Below are positions 9,901 through 17,761 of a DNA stretch of 42,150 bases, one piece after another. How positions within the stretch are numbered: position 1 is the first letter of the stretch; the number at the start of each line of letters is the position of its first letter. This DNA is from a virus. The position numbers and the translations under genes are program-made. Under the pieces are notes generated by a model that had not been told where the DNA came from, searched no databases, and saw only the letters and a program-made list of their open reading frames with translations. Where the stretch lies: positions 1 to 42,150 of the IMG/VR virus record IMGVR_UViG_3300025671_000143; one strand, given 5' to 3'.

Positions 9901-12900
9901 GACTGAGTATGGCTCGCCTGGAGATGGTTTGGGGCTAGCGCGTTCTGCTCCAACGTGGAACATAACTGATAATGAATGCACAACGGTTACTGATGGGAAT
10001 GGAGTCCGTACTATTGCAGCAAACAGTACCGTAGAAAACTGTACGTTGACAACTCAAGAACCAGTAAACTTATTGGGTGATAACATTACGTTTAAGTGTA
10101 TGGTCATTGATGTACCTGGAGATTATCTGAATCCCCCAACAGGAGGCCTAGGGGATAGACAAACCGGAATAACTTGCAAGAATGATTATCAAAATGTCCC
10201 CGGCGTTGGTTTTAGATACACTGGATCAGCTTGCAAAAACACAGTATTTACTAAAATAACTACGGATGGGAATTGGGCTCCCGCAACTGCCCCCGGAGGC
10301 CGTGATCTTTATGGGGTGTTAGAAGAAGACGGAGGAATTGCGAGCGAACCATTTGCGGCTGAACATATTGTCGCAGATGGCCTTACTGTTGGATCAAACG
10401 GGCGTGGAGGCGAAACTTCGCTTCTTATGCCTGATGGCGGATTTAATGGTACATATAATAGCGAAACTTTCACCACTCCATTTGTTGATACAGGAACACA
10501 TACTACAACATCATTTGTGATACAAACTGATGCCGGGTTATCTGTAATTCCAAATGGAGTGGCCGCGGCCGGCGCTACTATTATTGTTAAGAATCTTACA
10601 AATGGAGCTTCGAGTGAAAGTGTAATTCAATCATATGATTCGGGTACCCGAACTGTTACTGTTTCTCCGGCACTTAGTTTCACTCCGACTTCAGGCAATC
10701 AATACTTTATAAACCCGGTATTCAGGCCTGGAGGATCATATCCAAACGGTACATACATTCGCGCATACAACGAAGCCCCTTCTAGCTTTGATGCTTTACG
10801 CATAGATACTGGTGCTTATTATACTTTTAGACGAACGTGGACGCGATGGAAGAAAAATGCAGACAATACTATTTACCTAGATGACGCTGGCAGAAGAGAG
10901 GCCATAGGTTATTACAATTACGGAATAACCGGCTCTCGCACATTGATGCCCGGTGCGGCGTGGGGTGATTCATATGATTTATTTAACGATCCAGCTACAG
11001 TTCTTATAGAAAAGTCAGTTCTACAAGGTGACGGCACTCATGTATGGACAGACAGTATAGATGGAAGGGTTGCATCAGTTACAGGTTATCCTGGGTATGG
11101 ATTGGTCATCAAGGAAAATATATTCAGATGGGGAAAGCATCACCATCATCACGAATATACTATTCGTGATCACGGCAATATGTTAACAGCATCACAACAT
11201 ATGTTTGGTATGTTAGTTAAGGACAATATCTTCGTTTGTGATTGGGAAAACGGCATGGTTGATCCAGACACGGGGAGACACAATTTTAATGGATGCCCGA
11301 CCTCAGCTTTCATGGTTCAACCCGACACAGGTAATGGTTCTGGAATTGATGTTATAGGAAATGTATTTTGGGGAGATGACGCAGGTCCAGCTATGTCTTG
11401 GGGGCATAATATTGCGAAGCCCGGCCGTTGTGTTCTTGGGGCTAGAGTATTAGACAACAAATTTTATGCACCTGTTATCGGCAACAAAGTTGCTGAAGGT
11501 TTTTATGCTGATCCGTTTTATCTTTCACCGGGCTCCGAAAATTGTAGATTAGACGGCTGGAAACCCGATAGATGGGGTGATGTGATTACGGAGTGTAGAG
11601 GGAATAAAGTTCAATATGAGGATGCGGACGCTCGGCGAAGTGGGACATCCCATATGTATAATCGTGTTTGGAATCCTGAAGAAGATTTATTCTATGATAA
11701 TGGTACGGGCGGAGGATGTATACCAACTCCTGTTGCTGTTCCAGGTTCTCCCGATCCGAATATTGGAGTGGAGTTTAGATTAGATACACCTGAATCTCCT
11801 CTAGCTCTAGGGCGGCTTAACACTTTAGCATATACTGAATTACCATATAAGGTACAGGTTACTCCTGTGAGTCCCCAATCTTATTCAACTATGTTCTGGG
11901 CATCAAACCGACAAAATTATCTTAACCTTGTTTACAAAAGATTTTACGACGGCCAGTATACTCTTGGAACTTCTCCTTATTCAGCAGAGAAGAAGACAAA
12001 GGGAGGTAGTATTGATGTGGGTGTTTTTGATCCAACTCAAAATCCGCCGTTCCGCTTCAATACAGTGGATTCAAACGGCGATTATGATGTATATCCTTCA
12101 GGGTTATTAGAGATGTCTTCGGACATTATTACAGTTCCAGAAGAAATGAATGCCACAAATCATATCGCATGGGGACATCTCCATCCAGAGTGTGCTGATA
12201 TATATGGAGAGTTTGACTGGAATAATGTTTGTGACACTGATTATAGTGATAATATTGACCCGGCGACTGGGCAAATTTATATCAATCCATATACCGGAAC
12301 TCCTTATAAACCTGGGGTAATTCCGCCGGGTGTCACTCTGAGTAACTGTCGTGTTGGGCCATCACCTGAAGAACGGGAATCCATTTTGATTGCTGGTGAC
12401 AATGTAACTGTTGATTGTGTTTTATTTGATTATGATGGAGATTTAAAAAATAATCGCGAATACGCCGTATCACCGAGCGGGCCTAGCTCGGCGTTCTACT
12501 GTATGCACGATCTTAATTCCACCTATTCGGGTGTTTCGTGTCAAAATTTGAATATTCGGAGATCAACATTTGATGGGTCATATATACCTAATCAATTAAG
12601 TTACACTGTAGACGGAAATAAACAATTTGCGGATTATGTCGTAGAGCAGGGAGCGACACTTGAAAATGTTCGCAATCTTAGTGGATCAAGAGCCTTTGGG
12701 TTCGTAGGTACTATGAGTCGTATACGCGCCGAGTCGCCAAGGATTTATCATAGCATACTCGTAGAGAAGAGTTTATCTCAGGGTCAATGGATAAACATGC
12801 AACTCGGTGGTGGATCGGATTCTGCTGGAAATAGATGGCCGATGTTTGATGGCGATCAAGCGTCTGTTGAAGGATATTCTGGAACAAATGGAGAACCAGG

Positions 12901-14755
12901 CCCATATGCTCTGGTTGTTAAGGACAACATATTCAGATTTCCAGATGGTCAATTATGGAATACTACAGACGAAAAGCTCGGGCCCGAACCGAATCTTAAC
13001 GTAAGTGATCATGTAAATTCAATTTATATCTCTGGTCCTGTCGATGGCGTTTTGTTTGATAATAATCTAATAACATGCGCTGAAGGAGACGCATGTGGTT
13101 CATCCGTTGGGTCATTCTTTTCCGTGACGGGGGCCACAGCCGACGAAGACGCTTCGATCAGGAATGTCCACTATACTAATAATAGATGGATTGTTGACCA
13201 TGAAGGATGGGGTTGGGCCATTAAAGGTGGATACCAAAATAACTGGGGATGCGATGGCGGCGGGGCTCCACTCATAGACGTACAAATAATCAATAACAGA
13301 TTTGATAACCCAGGAGACACTGATCCAGATGCTATGCGTTATGGAAATGGTACACCGTGGGCTCCGCAAACACCCACAAAAGAACCAGATGATCCAAGAG
13401 TGCTTTTGTTTCCCACTAAACATTACAACAGCCCTACTGATATAAGAATCTCCCGGGCCAACTGGACTACAGTAATGGTCAATAATTATGTAAGAACCAC
13501 GGTTGGAACACCACCCAACGCCACAAGCGGCGGAAAGGAATGTAAGTCGCAGATTACAAAATGTTATGGTAACACATGGAACGGAGGAATGAATACAAAG
13601 GTTCCTTGGACTGTTGCCCAGCAATCTTTTATAAATCCAGGCATTTCGCCGACGTGTGGTGATGTATTGCCACCAACAGGCGCTTCTGAAGTTGGGCACA
13701 GACAGTCTAGCTGTGAGGCTGATTACGGCCTTGATGCTGCTACTATTGAAGCAACTCCATGTAGCATTACAAATGGAGAATTGACAGCCGGCACAACATA
13801 CACTGCATGTAGTATTGCTGGCCCTGTTACACTGCAAGGAAGCGATATTACGCTCGATTGCGTTTATATGGACACAGGAACGACAGCTTCAGTTTATGGT
13901 ATAAGCTGTGACAACACCACTTCATCTTGCGATAATATTGAAATCAAACGATCAACCCTCATAGGAAACAATGGAAGTAATTCAACTCCAATGACCGGAT
14001 TGATTCATACGGGCGAAAGCACCAGCGGAACAGCCGTAATTAGAATGTTAATCGAAGGTAATGATATTAGCGGAGCGGACGGTTTGATTTCAATCGCAGG
14101 AGACCATATGGAATTAGCTTCGGATCTTTATGCGTTTGATGACTCAGTTACTTATCCTACTCCAATCAGATCAGCAGGGCAGGCAAATGGCCTTAACGGC
14201 GATAAACTTAGTGTTGATGTGGGCGATGTAGTGTCGGATCTGCGGTATCCAGGCTATGCTATTGTTGTGAAGGAAAACTATCTTCACGGTAATGTTGCAA
14301 CGACCGGAGGAACTGGAACCACAGACTTCATTGCAATAACTGGATCTCCTCGTGGTGTGCTGGTTAAAAATAATTTCCTTGATTCAACTGGGTCTATTCC
14401 TGATGATGGATCAATGGTTCGAGTTGAAATGAGTGGCGATGGCCCTGGCGGTGCTGGTGAATATACTTTCAGTAACAATCACATCATTCCAGATGGGCAA
14501 GGCCCAGTAGTGAACTTTGCTCCAGGCGCAAGTTGTTATGTTCCAGTTAAAAATTCAGTACCCGCTAATAATGAGCGTCTAAAGTGGGTAGGAAATGAAG
14601 TAGAATACACACCCACCGCTGGTACGCTGTTTAATTATAATCGAGCTGGATGCGCCAACCCGACACCAACGCTTATCGAACGCGAGCCATTTTTCTGTGC
14701 TGGAAACACTTTTGGTGATGGTAGCCACCAGACTTGTACGCCTAACGGATTTTAA
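6968..14755 (+). CDS. giant modular secreted beta-helix protein, 2595 aa
   Basis: Signal peptide at residues 1-20 (WIGIAVFLLIPFFALA before cleavage). GGAG lies 3 bp before the first ATG and 6 bp before a second ATG at 6971, so the latter may be the true start. Residues about 55-350 resemble a concanavalin/LamG-type lectin domain (FKIWHWTVIGG, GGFSAGTVGSSTEFDNWMFGD). A Pro-rich linker follows (PTPTPEPPPVPPAPP, about 360-377). Then come four modules opened by AWGHLHPDC at 416, AWGHLHPDC at 969, AWGHLHPEC at 1734 and a degenerate GHRQSSC at 2243. Each module repeats the order GDNxT..C, a DG-rich segment, EKSxxQG, GYPGY-like, VIxENIFR-like, and NN or DN strands of a beta-helix. Many cysteines are conserved between modules. 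This is likely a surface or receptor-binding protein; I know no described homologue of this size. Confidence 0.8.
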   Translation: MMNRWIGIAVFLLIPFFALAQTEEDIGLLENDIEPTFLPVNVAGGTASGVDFTPFAYTPPVVIAPNQQGVAYTDTFTRTFSDVSPTPDPNPDGHPDLLADRCSGTDVCSWETVFTDRRQVYIGYSSQWTIPANDATNGFVTGGPGSSYRASMTKPADTLSQYVAAQISGPLYGRFHGVTLRGNGLVPVVDNRQYYVFRHNDRPSSSPGSDGADADAAYGIYLCRGNYDCGNGQSIYEISTQQLGVMNRGDSLGMEVNYGTGNDIVFKIWHWTVIGGYPEGPPARPWGDPSLTVCASGCDVVWTTPPENYTDAIDSTIKFTPATGMHGGFSAGTVGSSTEFDNWMFGDAFYDAQIPTQPGEPTPTPEPPPVPPAPPEGDGGTTVETIATLEGVYPSYTSGSLPPVLPADMTTSNSPAWGHLHPDCSVKYGTFPANPPVCSANNTLLGDTTYSNCVMNGTQTFAGDNITVECVRWDLAGDRIGLDGAGGSPATASWNRANKCSNPGGCKNIIISKVTMDGSYARNDDETGYIETVSGSDFLKFSTTYQQTSDPILSHTITIGTTSTYTTNFSRFVGFRTINTNKRRLESGVNNDTRPMFNYLGSTKCSLQDDSTIPIGNIHVYCGEGTSAIPTENGTLIASNVGTVDYATGTVTIFDTFTPTNATSLTLQAVAPSRHTTLIEKSLFQGNRVSIFGGYGHDSNTEIGGADLNVLGYPGYSMVISENIFRYPDYQKSSDGTINDHMEHLAIMEEINGILIRNNTFVCDEAEECNTGIALLEPVAGQGYPHGVNTIDWYGNRFVGDAAGYMINFPPASKPFCPTNQKYIGNVFEDPQTPTNVTQFQAGGFTEDPSYGVGMFSGACRPFLECDLNLLNGESYGSVVNQCIFTPPTYYQVANPPAADPTALPLYDAVSRPEGYYPGMFSTGENVDGSGGYPAGGALGAIPYGQPSIPSEMVSDGTTTPSATNNFPAWGHLHPDCVTEYGSPGDGLGLARSAPTWNITDNECTTVTDGNGVRTIAANSTVENCTLTTQEPVNLLGDNITFKCMVIDVPGDYLNPPTGGLGDRQTGITCKNDYQNVPGVGFRYTGSACKNTVFTKITTDGNWAPATAPGGRDLYGVLEEDGGIASEPFAAEHIVADGLTVGSNGRGGETSLLMPDGGFNGTYNSETFTTPFVDTGTHTTTSFVIQTDAGLSVIPNGVAAAGATIIVKNLTNGASSESVIQSYDSGTRTVTVSPALSFTPTSGNQYFINPVFRPGGSYPNGTYIRAYNEAPSSFDALRIDTGAYYTFRRTWTRWKKNADNTIYLDDAGRREAIGYYNYGITGSRTLMPGAAWGDSYDLFNDPATVLIEKSVLQGDGTHVWTDSIDGRVASVTGYPGYGLVIKENIFRWGKHHHHHEYTIRDHGNMLTASQHMFGMLVKDNIFVCDWENGMVDPDTGRHNFNGCPTSAFMVQPDTGNGSGIDVIGNVFWGDDAGPAMSWGHNIAKPGRCVLGARVLDNKFYAPVIGNKVAEGFYADPFYLSPGSENCRLDGWKPDRWGDVITECRGNKVQYEDADARRSGTSHMYNRVWNPEEDLFYDNGTGGGCIPTPVAVPGSPDPNIGVEFRLDTPESPLALGRLNTLAYTELPYKVQVTPVSPQSYSTMFWASNRQNYLNLVYKRFYDGQYTLGTSPYSAEKKTKGGSIDVGVFDPTQNPPFRFNTVDSNGDYDVYPSGLLEMSSDIITVPEEMNATNHIAWGHLHPECADIYGEFDWNNVCDTDYSDNIDPATGQIYINPYTGTPYKPGVIPPGVTLSNCRVGPSPEERESILIAGDNVTVDCVLFDYDGDLKNNREYAVSPSGPSSAFYCMHDLNSTYSGVSCQNLNIRRSTFDGSYIPNQLSYTVDGNKQFADYVVEQGATLENVRNLSGSRAFGFVGTMSRIRAESPRIYHSILVEKSLSQGQWINMQLGGGSDSAGNRWPMFDGDQASVEGYSGTNGEPGPYALVVKDNIFRFPDGQLWNTTDEKLGPEPNLNVSDHVNSIYISGPVDGVLFDNNLITCAEGDACGSSVGSFFSVTGATADEDASIRNVHYTNNRWIVDHEGWGWAIKGGYQNNWGCDGGGAPLIDVQIINNRFDNPGDTDPDAMRYGNGTPWAPQTPTKEPDDPRVLLFPTKHYNSPTDIRISRANWTTVMVNNYVRTTVGTPPNATSGGKECKSQITKCYGNTWNGGMNTKVPWTVAQQSFINPGISPTCGDVLPPTGASEVGHRQSSCEADYGLDAATIEATPCSITNGELTAGTTYTACSIAGPVTLQGSDITLDCVYMDTGTTASVYGISCDNTTSSCDNIEIKRSTLIGNNGSNSTPMTGLIHTGESTSGTAVIRMLIEGNDISGADGLISIAGDHMELASDLYAFDDSVTYPTPIRSAGQANGLNGDKLSVDVGDVVSDLRYPGYAIVVKENYLHGNVATTGGTGTTDFIAITGSPRGVLVKNNFLDSTGSIPDDGSMVRVEMSGDGPGGAGEYTFSNNHIIPDGQGPVVNFAPGASCYVPVKNSVPANNERLKWVGNEVEYTPTAGTLFNYNRAGCANPTPTLIEREPFFCAGNTFGDGSHQTCTPNGF
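8210..14755 (+). repeat. four tandem diverged protein modules (AWGHLHP repeats)
   Basis: Module starts are at about 8213, 9872, 12167 and 13694, giving module lengths of about 553, 765, 509 and 352 residues. Modules one and two share an identical 29-bp stretch (8210-8238 and 9869-9897, covering the PAWGHLHPD codons); module three has the same residues with other codons, and module four keeps only G-H and C. Later landmarks also repeat: LIEKSLFQG, LIEKSVLQG, LVEKSLSQG and LIEGNDISG, then ENIFRYP, ENIFRWG, DNIFRFP and ENYLHG. This indicates internal duplication followed by divergence, with recent homogenisation between the first two. Confidence 0.8.
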
Positions 14756-14767
14756 AAGGAAAATCAA

Positions 14768-15121
14768 ATGAAATCATTTGAAGAACTAAGAGAAATGATG
14801 GGAATTGGTGGAGGAGGTATTGCTGGATCTGCTGAAGCTGGTGATGATCCACCTGTCCGAAAGAAGGATCAAGCAAAGCTGATTCGTCGCAACAGATTTA
14901 TGAAGAATGAGGTATTTGAAGTTCCTGCTGAGATATATAATCGTATTCTACGCCCCAAGTTCAATGCAGAGAGATTCAACTCTATTGTGGGAGCAGATGA
15001 GATCGGAGAAGCGATTCGTCAGTATGCCAAGGACAACCCAGGTAAAGGCATTCTAGTTCAATGCGAAAATACTGGATGTATGACGTGGTTGAGACTGCCT
15101 CGCGCAAGAAAGGCTAAATAG
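14768..15121 (+). CDS. small conserved virion-associated protein of T4-like phages
   Basis: 117 aa, cytoplasmic, no signal peptide. MKSFEELREMM followed by a Gly/Ala-rich segment (GIGGGGIAGSAEAGDDPP), a KK-rich stretch, and a C-terminal half ending in IRQYAKDNPGKGILVQCENTGCMTWLR. Cyanophages and pelagiphages carry a protein with this layout (Gly-rich N-terminus, QYAxDNP, ENTGxMxxxR) among their structural genes; the role is unknown. Its presence between signal-peptide proteins shows that the beta-helix genes sit inside the virion block. AAGGA lies 7 bp before the ATG. Confidence 0.75.
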   Translation: MKSFEELREMMGIGGGGIAGSAEAGDDPPVRKKDQAKLIRRNRFMKNEVFEVPAEIYNRILRPKFNAERFNSIVGADEIGEAIRQYAKDNPGKGILVQCENTGCMTWLRLPRARKAK

Positions 15122-15122
15122 C

Positions 15123-15368
15123 ATGTGGGAAACAATTATTGGTGGAGTAGTTACTTTAGTTGTCGGATTGTTCGGTATCTGGTGGAAAAATAGAACTGAC
15201 AAGACAAAGCAAGAAGAACTCGGTGAACAAAGAATTTCTAATCTGCACCATCAGAAAAATGCAGCAGCCAAGAAAGCTGCTGATAAAAGACTCAGACAGG
15301 ATTTGCCCGAAGGGAAGGAGTTAATAGATGCGCTGGAAGAAGACGCTCGCCGCTCTGGTCGCGATTAG
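15123..15368 (+). CDS. one-TM small membrane protein (holin- or i-spanin-like candidate)
   Basis: 81 aa. Residues 3-21 (ETIIGGVVTLVVGLFGIWW) make one membrane segment with almost no n-region, followed by a charged helical tail (KNRTDKTKQEELGEQ, then AAAKKAADKRL). No cysteine. An N-terminal anchor plus a charged helix fits an inner-membrane spanin subunit, a small holin, or a membrane tether; a small lipoprotein encoded at 21097 could be an outer-membrane partner, though the two are not adjacent. Its 3' end overlaps the next gene by 41 bp, in which the Shine-Dalgarno for that gene lies. Function not established. Confidence 0.65.
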   Translation: MWETIIGGVVTLVVGLFGIWWKNRTDKTKQEELGEQRISNLHHQKNAAAKKAADKRLRQDLPEGKELIDALEEDARRSGRD

Positions 15369-17742
15369 TATATCTGGTATTTCGTATGCTGAATCGTTGG
15401 CTCCCGGTGCTACGACTACATTTAACACGGGAGATCCAATAATTGCTGGTGATATGAATACTAATTTTAATAATATTGTTACTGAGGTTAATGATAATGA
15501 TGGTCGTATTGATCAGAATATAATCAACATTGGTACTAATGTAACAGACATTAGTAATATTAAATCGACTATCGGCGGAACTTTTCCGAGAACACCTACA
15601 TTAGATTCGCAAATTGTTAGTTTAGAAAATACGAGAGACAATCGTACTGTCGTGTCTTTGTTGGATTATCCCAACATATATCCGTGGATAGGTAATGATG
15701 GTCCCGGTGTTGCGCTGAACGATATTCCAGCGAGTAGTATTGCAAGTTATAACTTTACAGTAAATCCCGTTAATCTCGCTAATGATCAAGATAGTGGGCC
15801 AGGCATACAAGCTGCTATGCAAGATGCCATCGACAACCATCTTGTTTTGGAATTTCCTGTAGGTCAAATATTTTGGATCAAAACTCCGATTACTCTTTAT
15901 GTTGGTAGTGAACACGAAGTCGGGCCTAACGCGGATCTCGAACCTCTTTTGGATCAACAAACTTTCGATATTCGAGGAAATAATTCGGAGCTTTATGTAG
16001 CTAACTGGGGAACTTTCAATGGACCTGTTATAACAATTAAGGGAAGGCAGTTGCTAGCGGAAATGGCTGATCCGAATAAACGTGTTGCGTCGGCCTTTTC
16101 ATCTTCAATCAGAGACTTAAAAATAGAACTTAATGGGCATTATAATCAAGATCCTCATCGTGATTTATATGCACTTCAAATAGGTCATCCAGATTATGCA
16201 ACATCGGCTGATGGTCAACTTAACATTGAAGGTTGGCGCATAAAACGTAGATTTACAAATAATTCGCAGAACTCGGTGCTCAACAACGAAAAGGAAGGTT
16301 ATTTCAACAATGCTTTAATAAAAGTAACAAATACTAATTTATTCACAATTCGAGATTGCAATCTTGTGTTCGGAGGAATTTACATAGAAGGTGTGAATGG
16401 TTATGTTTCTGGTAGCGCATGGATTCATGGCAATGACATTAGAGGCCCAATGTCAGGAAGAGGATCAACAGGTGGCGAGATGACCTGGGCTCCTGACATC
16501 AATACCAATGCTCTTATAGCGGATCGCGCTTTGACAATATATTCTTCGAGTGGCGGGCAAGCTGCATCAATCTATGTTAGTGAAAATCAACTATATCATG
16601 CCTCGGCATTAATTCGAGCAGATGCGACCAGTTCCATTCATAATATTCACATGAGCGATAATGAGTTTGATATTGGCGTAGATAGTACGCCTTTTGTTAG
16701 AGTATCTATTGAACCGCAGCCGAACAATACGGCCGTGCATGAAGCGGGAATCTTTTTTCTTCGTTTCACTGATAATACATTTTCTGCACCATCCAATTCT
16801 CCTATTTTCCTGTTTGAAGGGGGATTCTCTCCAAATCGACTTAGTGGCCTTCCGGGGATTTATGGTCTTTCTATAACAAGCAATAGTGCGATTCTTGGTA
16901 ATTCATATGACCCATCAGTCGCACTCACCGGGTCGACCCAGGCGACTGTCCCATCCGCTGATGGCATCCCCGGCCTTAACACATACGGTGCTTTAGTTCA
17001 TATGGACGATATGGTAGACACAGCAGTTATTAGTGACAACACCATTTCAAAGTATGGTGGATATAGTTGGAATACGGCCGTCGGCGACACCGTCGCCGAC
17101 ACGCCACCTTGGACATCATTAGTCAGTATTCAAAATAATGCATCGAACCCACAAAAGAAAAAATATATAAATGTGACCAACAATATTTGGGAGGATAGTG
17201 AAAGAGAATTCTGGACTCAAGCTACTACCATTGGTTCGTTAAATGGAGTATTTCCAAGCACCGCTCCAGCGTCAGCGGTTAGATTAATTGATTCAATACC
17301 ACATGATCTTAATCTTGTAGTTCAAGGAAATAATTTTCCACCAAACGTCCCCACATTATCATATGCCAACATAGCTCAAAATTTAATTAATGGAGGGCGA
17401 TTCGTAATCGAAGGTAATAGCACTTCTAGTGTTATTACCACCACTGCGACTGCTAAAGTGTGGGTACCAGATGGAGCGATGATGAACCTGAGCAGCGGGA
17501 GCCCCATTAGAAACTTTGTTGTCGGTGACGGATCATCTGCTCCCCCGGCAGGTCACGAATTTACGGTATATGCAAGCGGTACGATTACTATAAATCACGA
17601 AGACAACTCTAATCAAGATAATGGAAAAATATCACTCATTCACGGTCAGAATTTAATTGTTCCGACTGGAACTGTTTTGAAATTTATTTCTGATGGAACG
17701 GTTGTTCGCGAAATCGGTGGCACATCTCAATTTGCTCCATAG
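15328..17742 (+). CDS. secreted beta-helix protein, paralogue A
   Basis: 804 aa. AAGGAG lies 7 bp before the ATG, which sits inside the previous gene. Signal peptide at residues 1-21 (MRWKKTLAALVAISISGISYA). TFNTGDPIIAGDMNTNFNNI follows, the same post-signal motif as in the protein at 4442. At residues about 155-180, DSGPGIQAAMQDAIDNHLV then EFP resembles the first turns of pectate-lyase-3 type tailspikes. After that come beta-helix rungs (LFTIRDCNLVFGG, IYVSENQLYHAS, IHNIHMSDNEFD). The C-terminus is a beta domain (HEFTVYASGTITINHED). It is clearly homologous to the next gene over the first ~700 residues. It could be a fibre, a polysaccharide-binding adhesin or a depolymerase; no catalytic residues are assigned. 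Confidence 0.8.
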   Translation: MRWKKTLAALVAISISGISYAESLAPGATTTFNTGDPIIAGDMNTNFNNIVTEVNDNDGRIDQNIINIGTNVTDISNIKSTIGGTFPRTPTLDSQIVSLENTRDNRTVVSLLDYPNIYPWIGNDGPGVALNDIPASSIASYNFTVNPVNLANDQDSGPGIQAAMQDAIDNHLVLEFPVGQIFWIKTPITLYVGSEHEVGPNADLEPLLDQQTFDIRGNNSELYVANWGTFNGPVITIKGRQLLAEMADPNKRVASAFSSSIRDLKIELNGHYNQDPHRDLYALQIGHPDYATSADGQLNIEGWRIKRRFTNNSQNSVLNNEKEGYFNNALIKVTNTNLFTIRDCNLVFGGIYIEGVNGYVSGSAWIHGNDIRGPMSGRGSTGGEMTWAPDINTNALIADRALTIYSSSGGQAASIYVSENQLYHASALIRADATSSIHNIHMSDNEFDIGVDSTPFVRVSIEPQPNNTAVHEAGIFFLRFTDNTFSAPSNSPIFLFEGGFSPNRLSGLPGIYGLSITSNSAILGNSYDPSVALTGSTQATVPSADGIPGLNTYGALVHMDDMVDTAVISDNTISKYGGYSWNTAVGDTVADTPPWTSLVSIQNNASNPQKKKYINVTNNIWEDSEREFWTQATTIGSLNGVFPSTAPASAVRLIDSIPHDLNLVVQGNNFPPNVPTLSYANIAQNLINGGRFVIEGNSTSSVITTTATAKVWVPDGAMMNLSSGSPIRNFVVGDGSSAPPAGHEFTVYASGTITINHEDNSNQDNGKISLIHGQNLIVPTGTVLKFISDGTVVREIGGTSQFAP

Positions 17743-17761
17743 CAATATAAGGACATCAAGG

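Noticed and set aside
11130-11150. Five consecutive histidines (GKHHHHHEY) in the giant beta-helix protein
   Set aside because: It lies in natural coding context at the rung position equivalent to ENIFRYPDY in the first module; no sign of an engineered tag.
15113-15120. GCTAAATA as a marine-phage-type late promoter before 15123
   Set aside because: It is inside the previous coding region and so close to the ATG that the transcript would start in or after the start codon.
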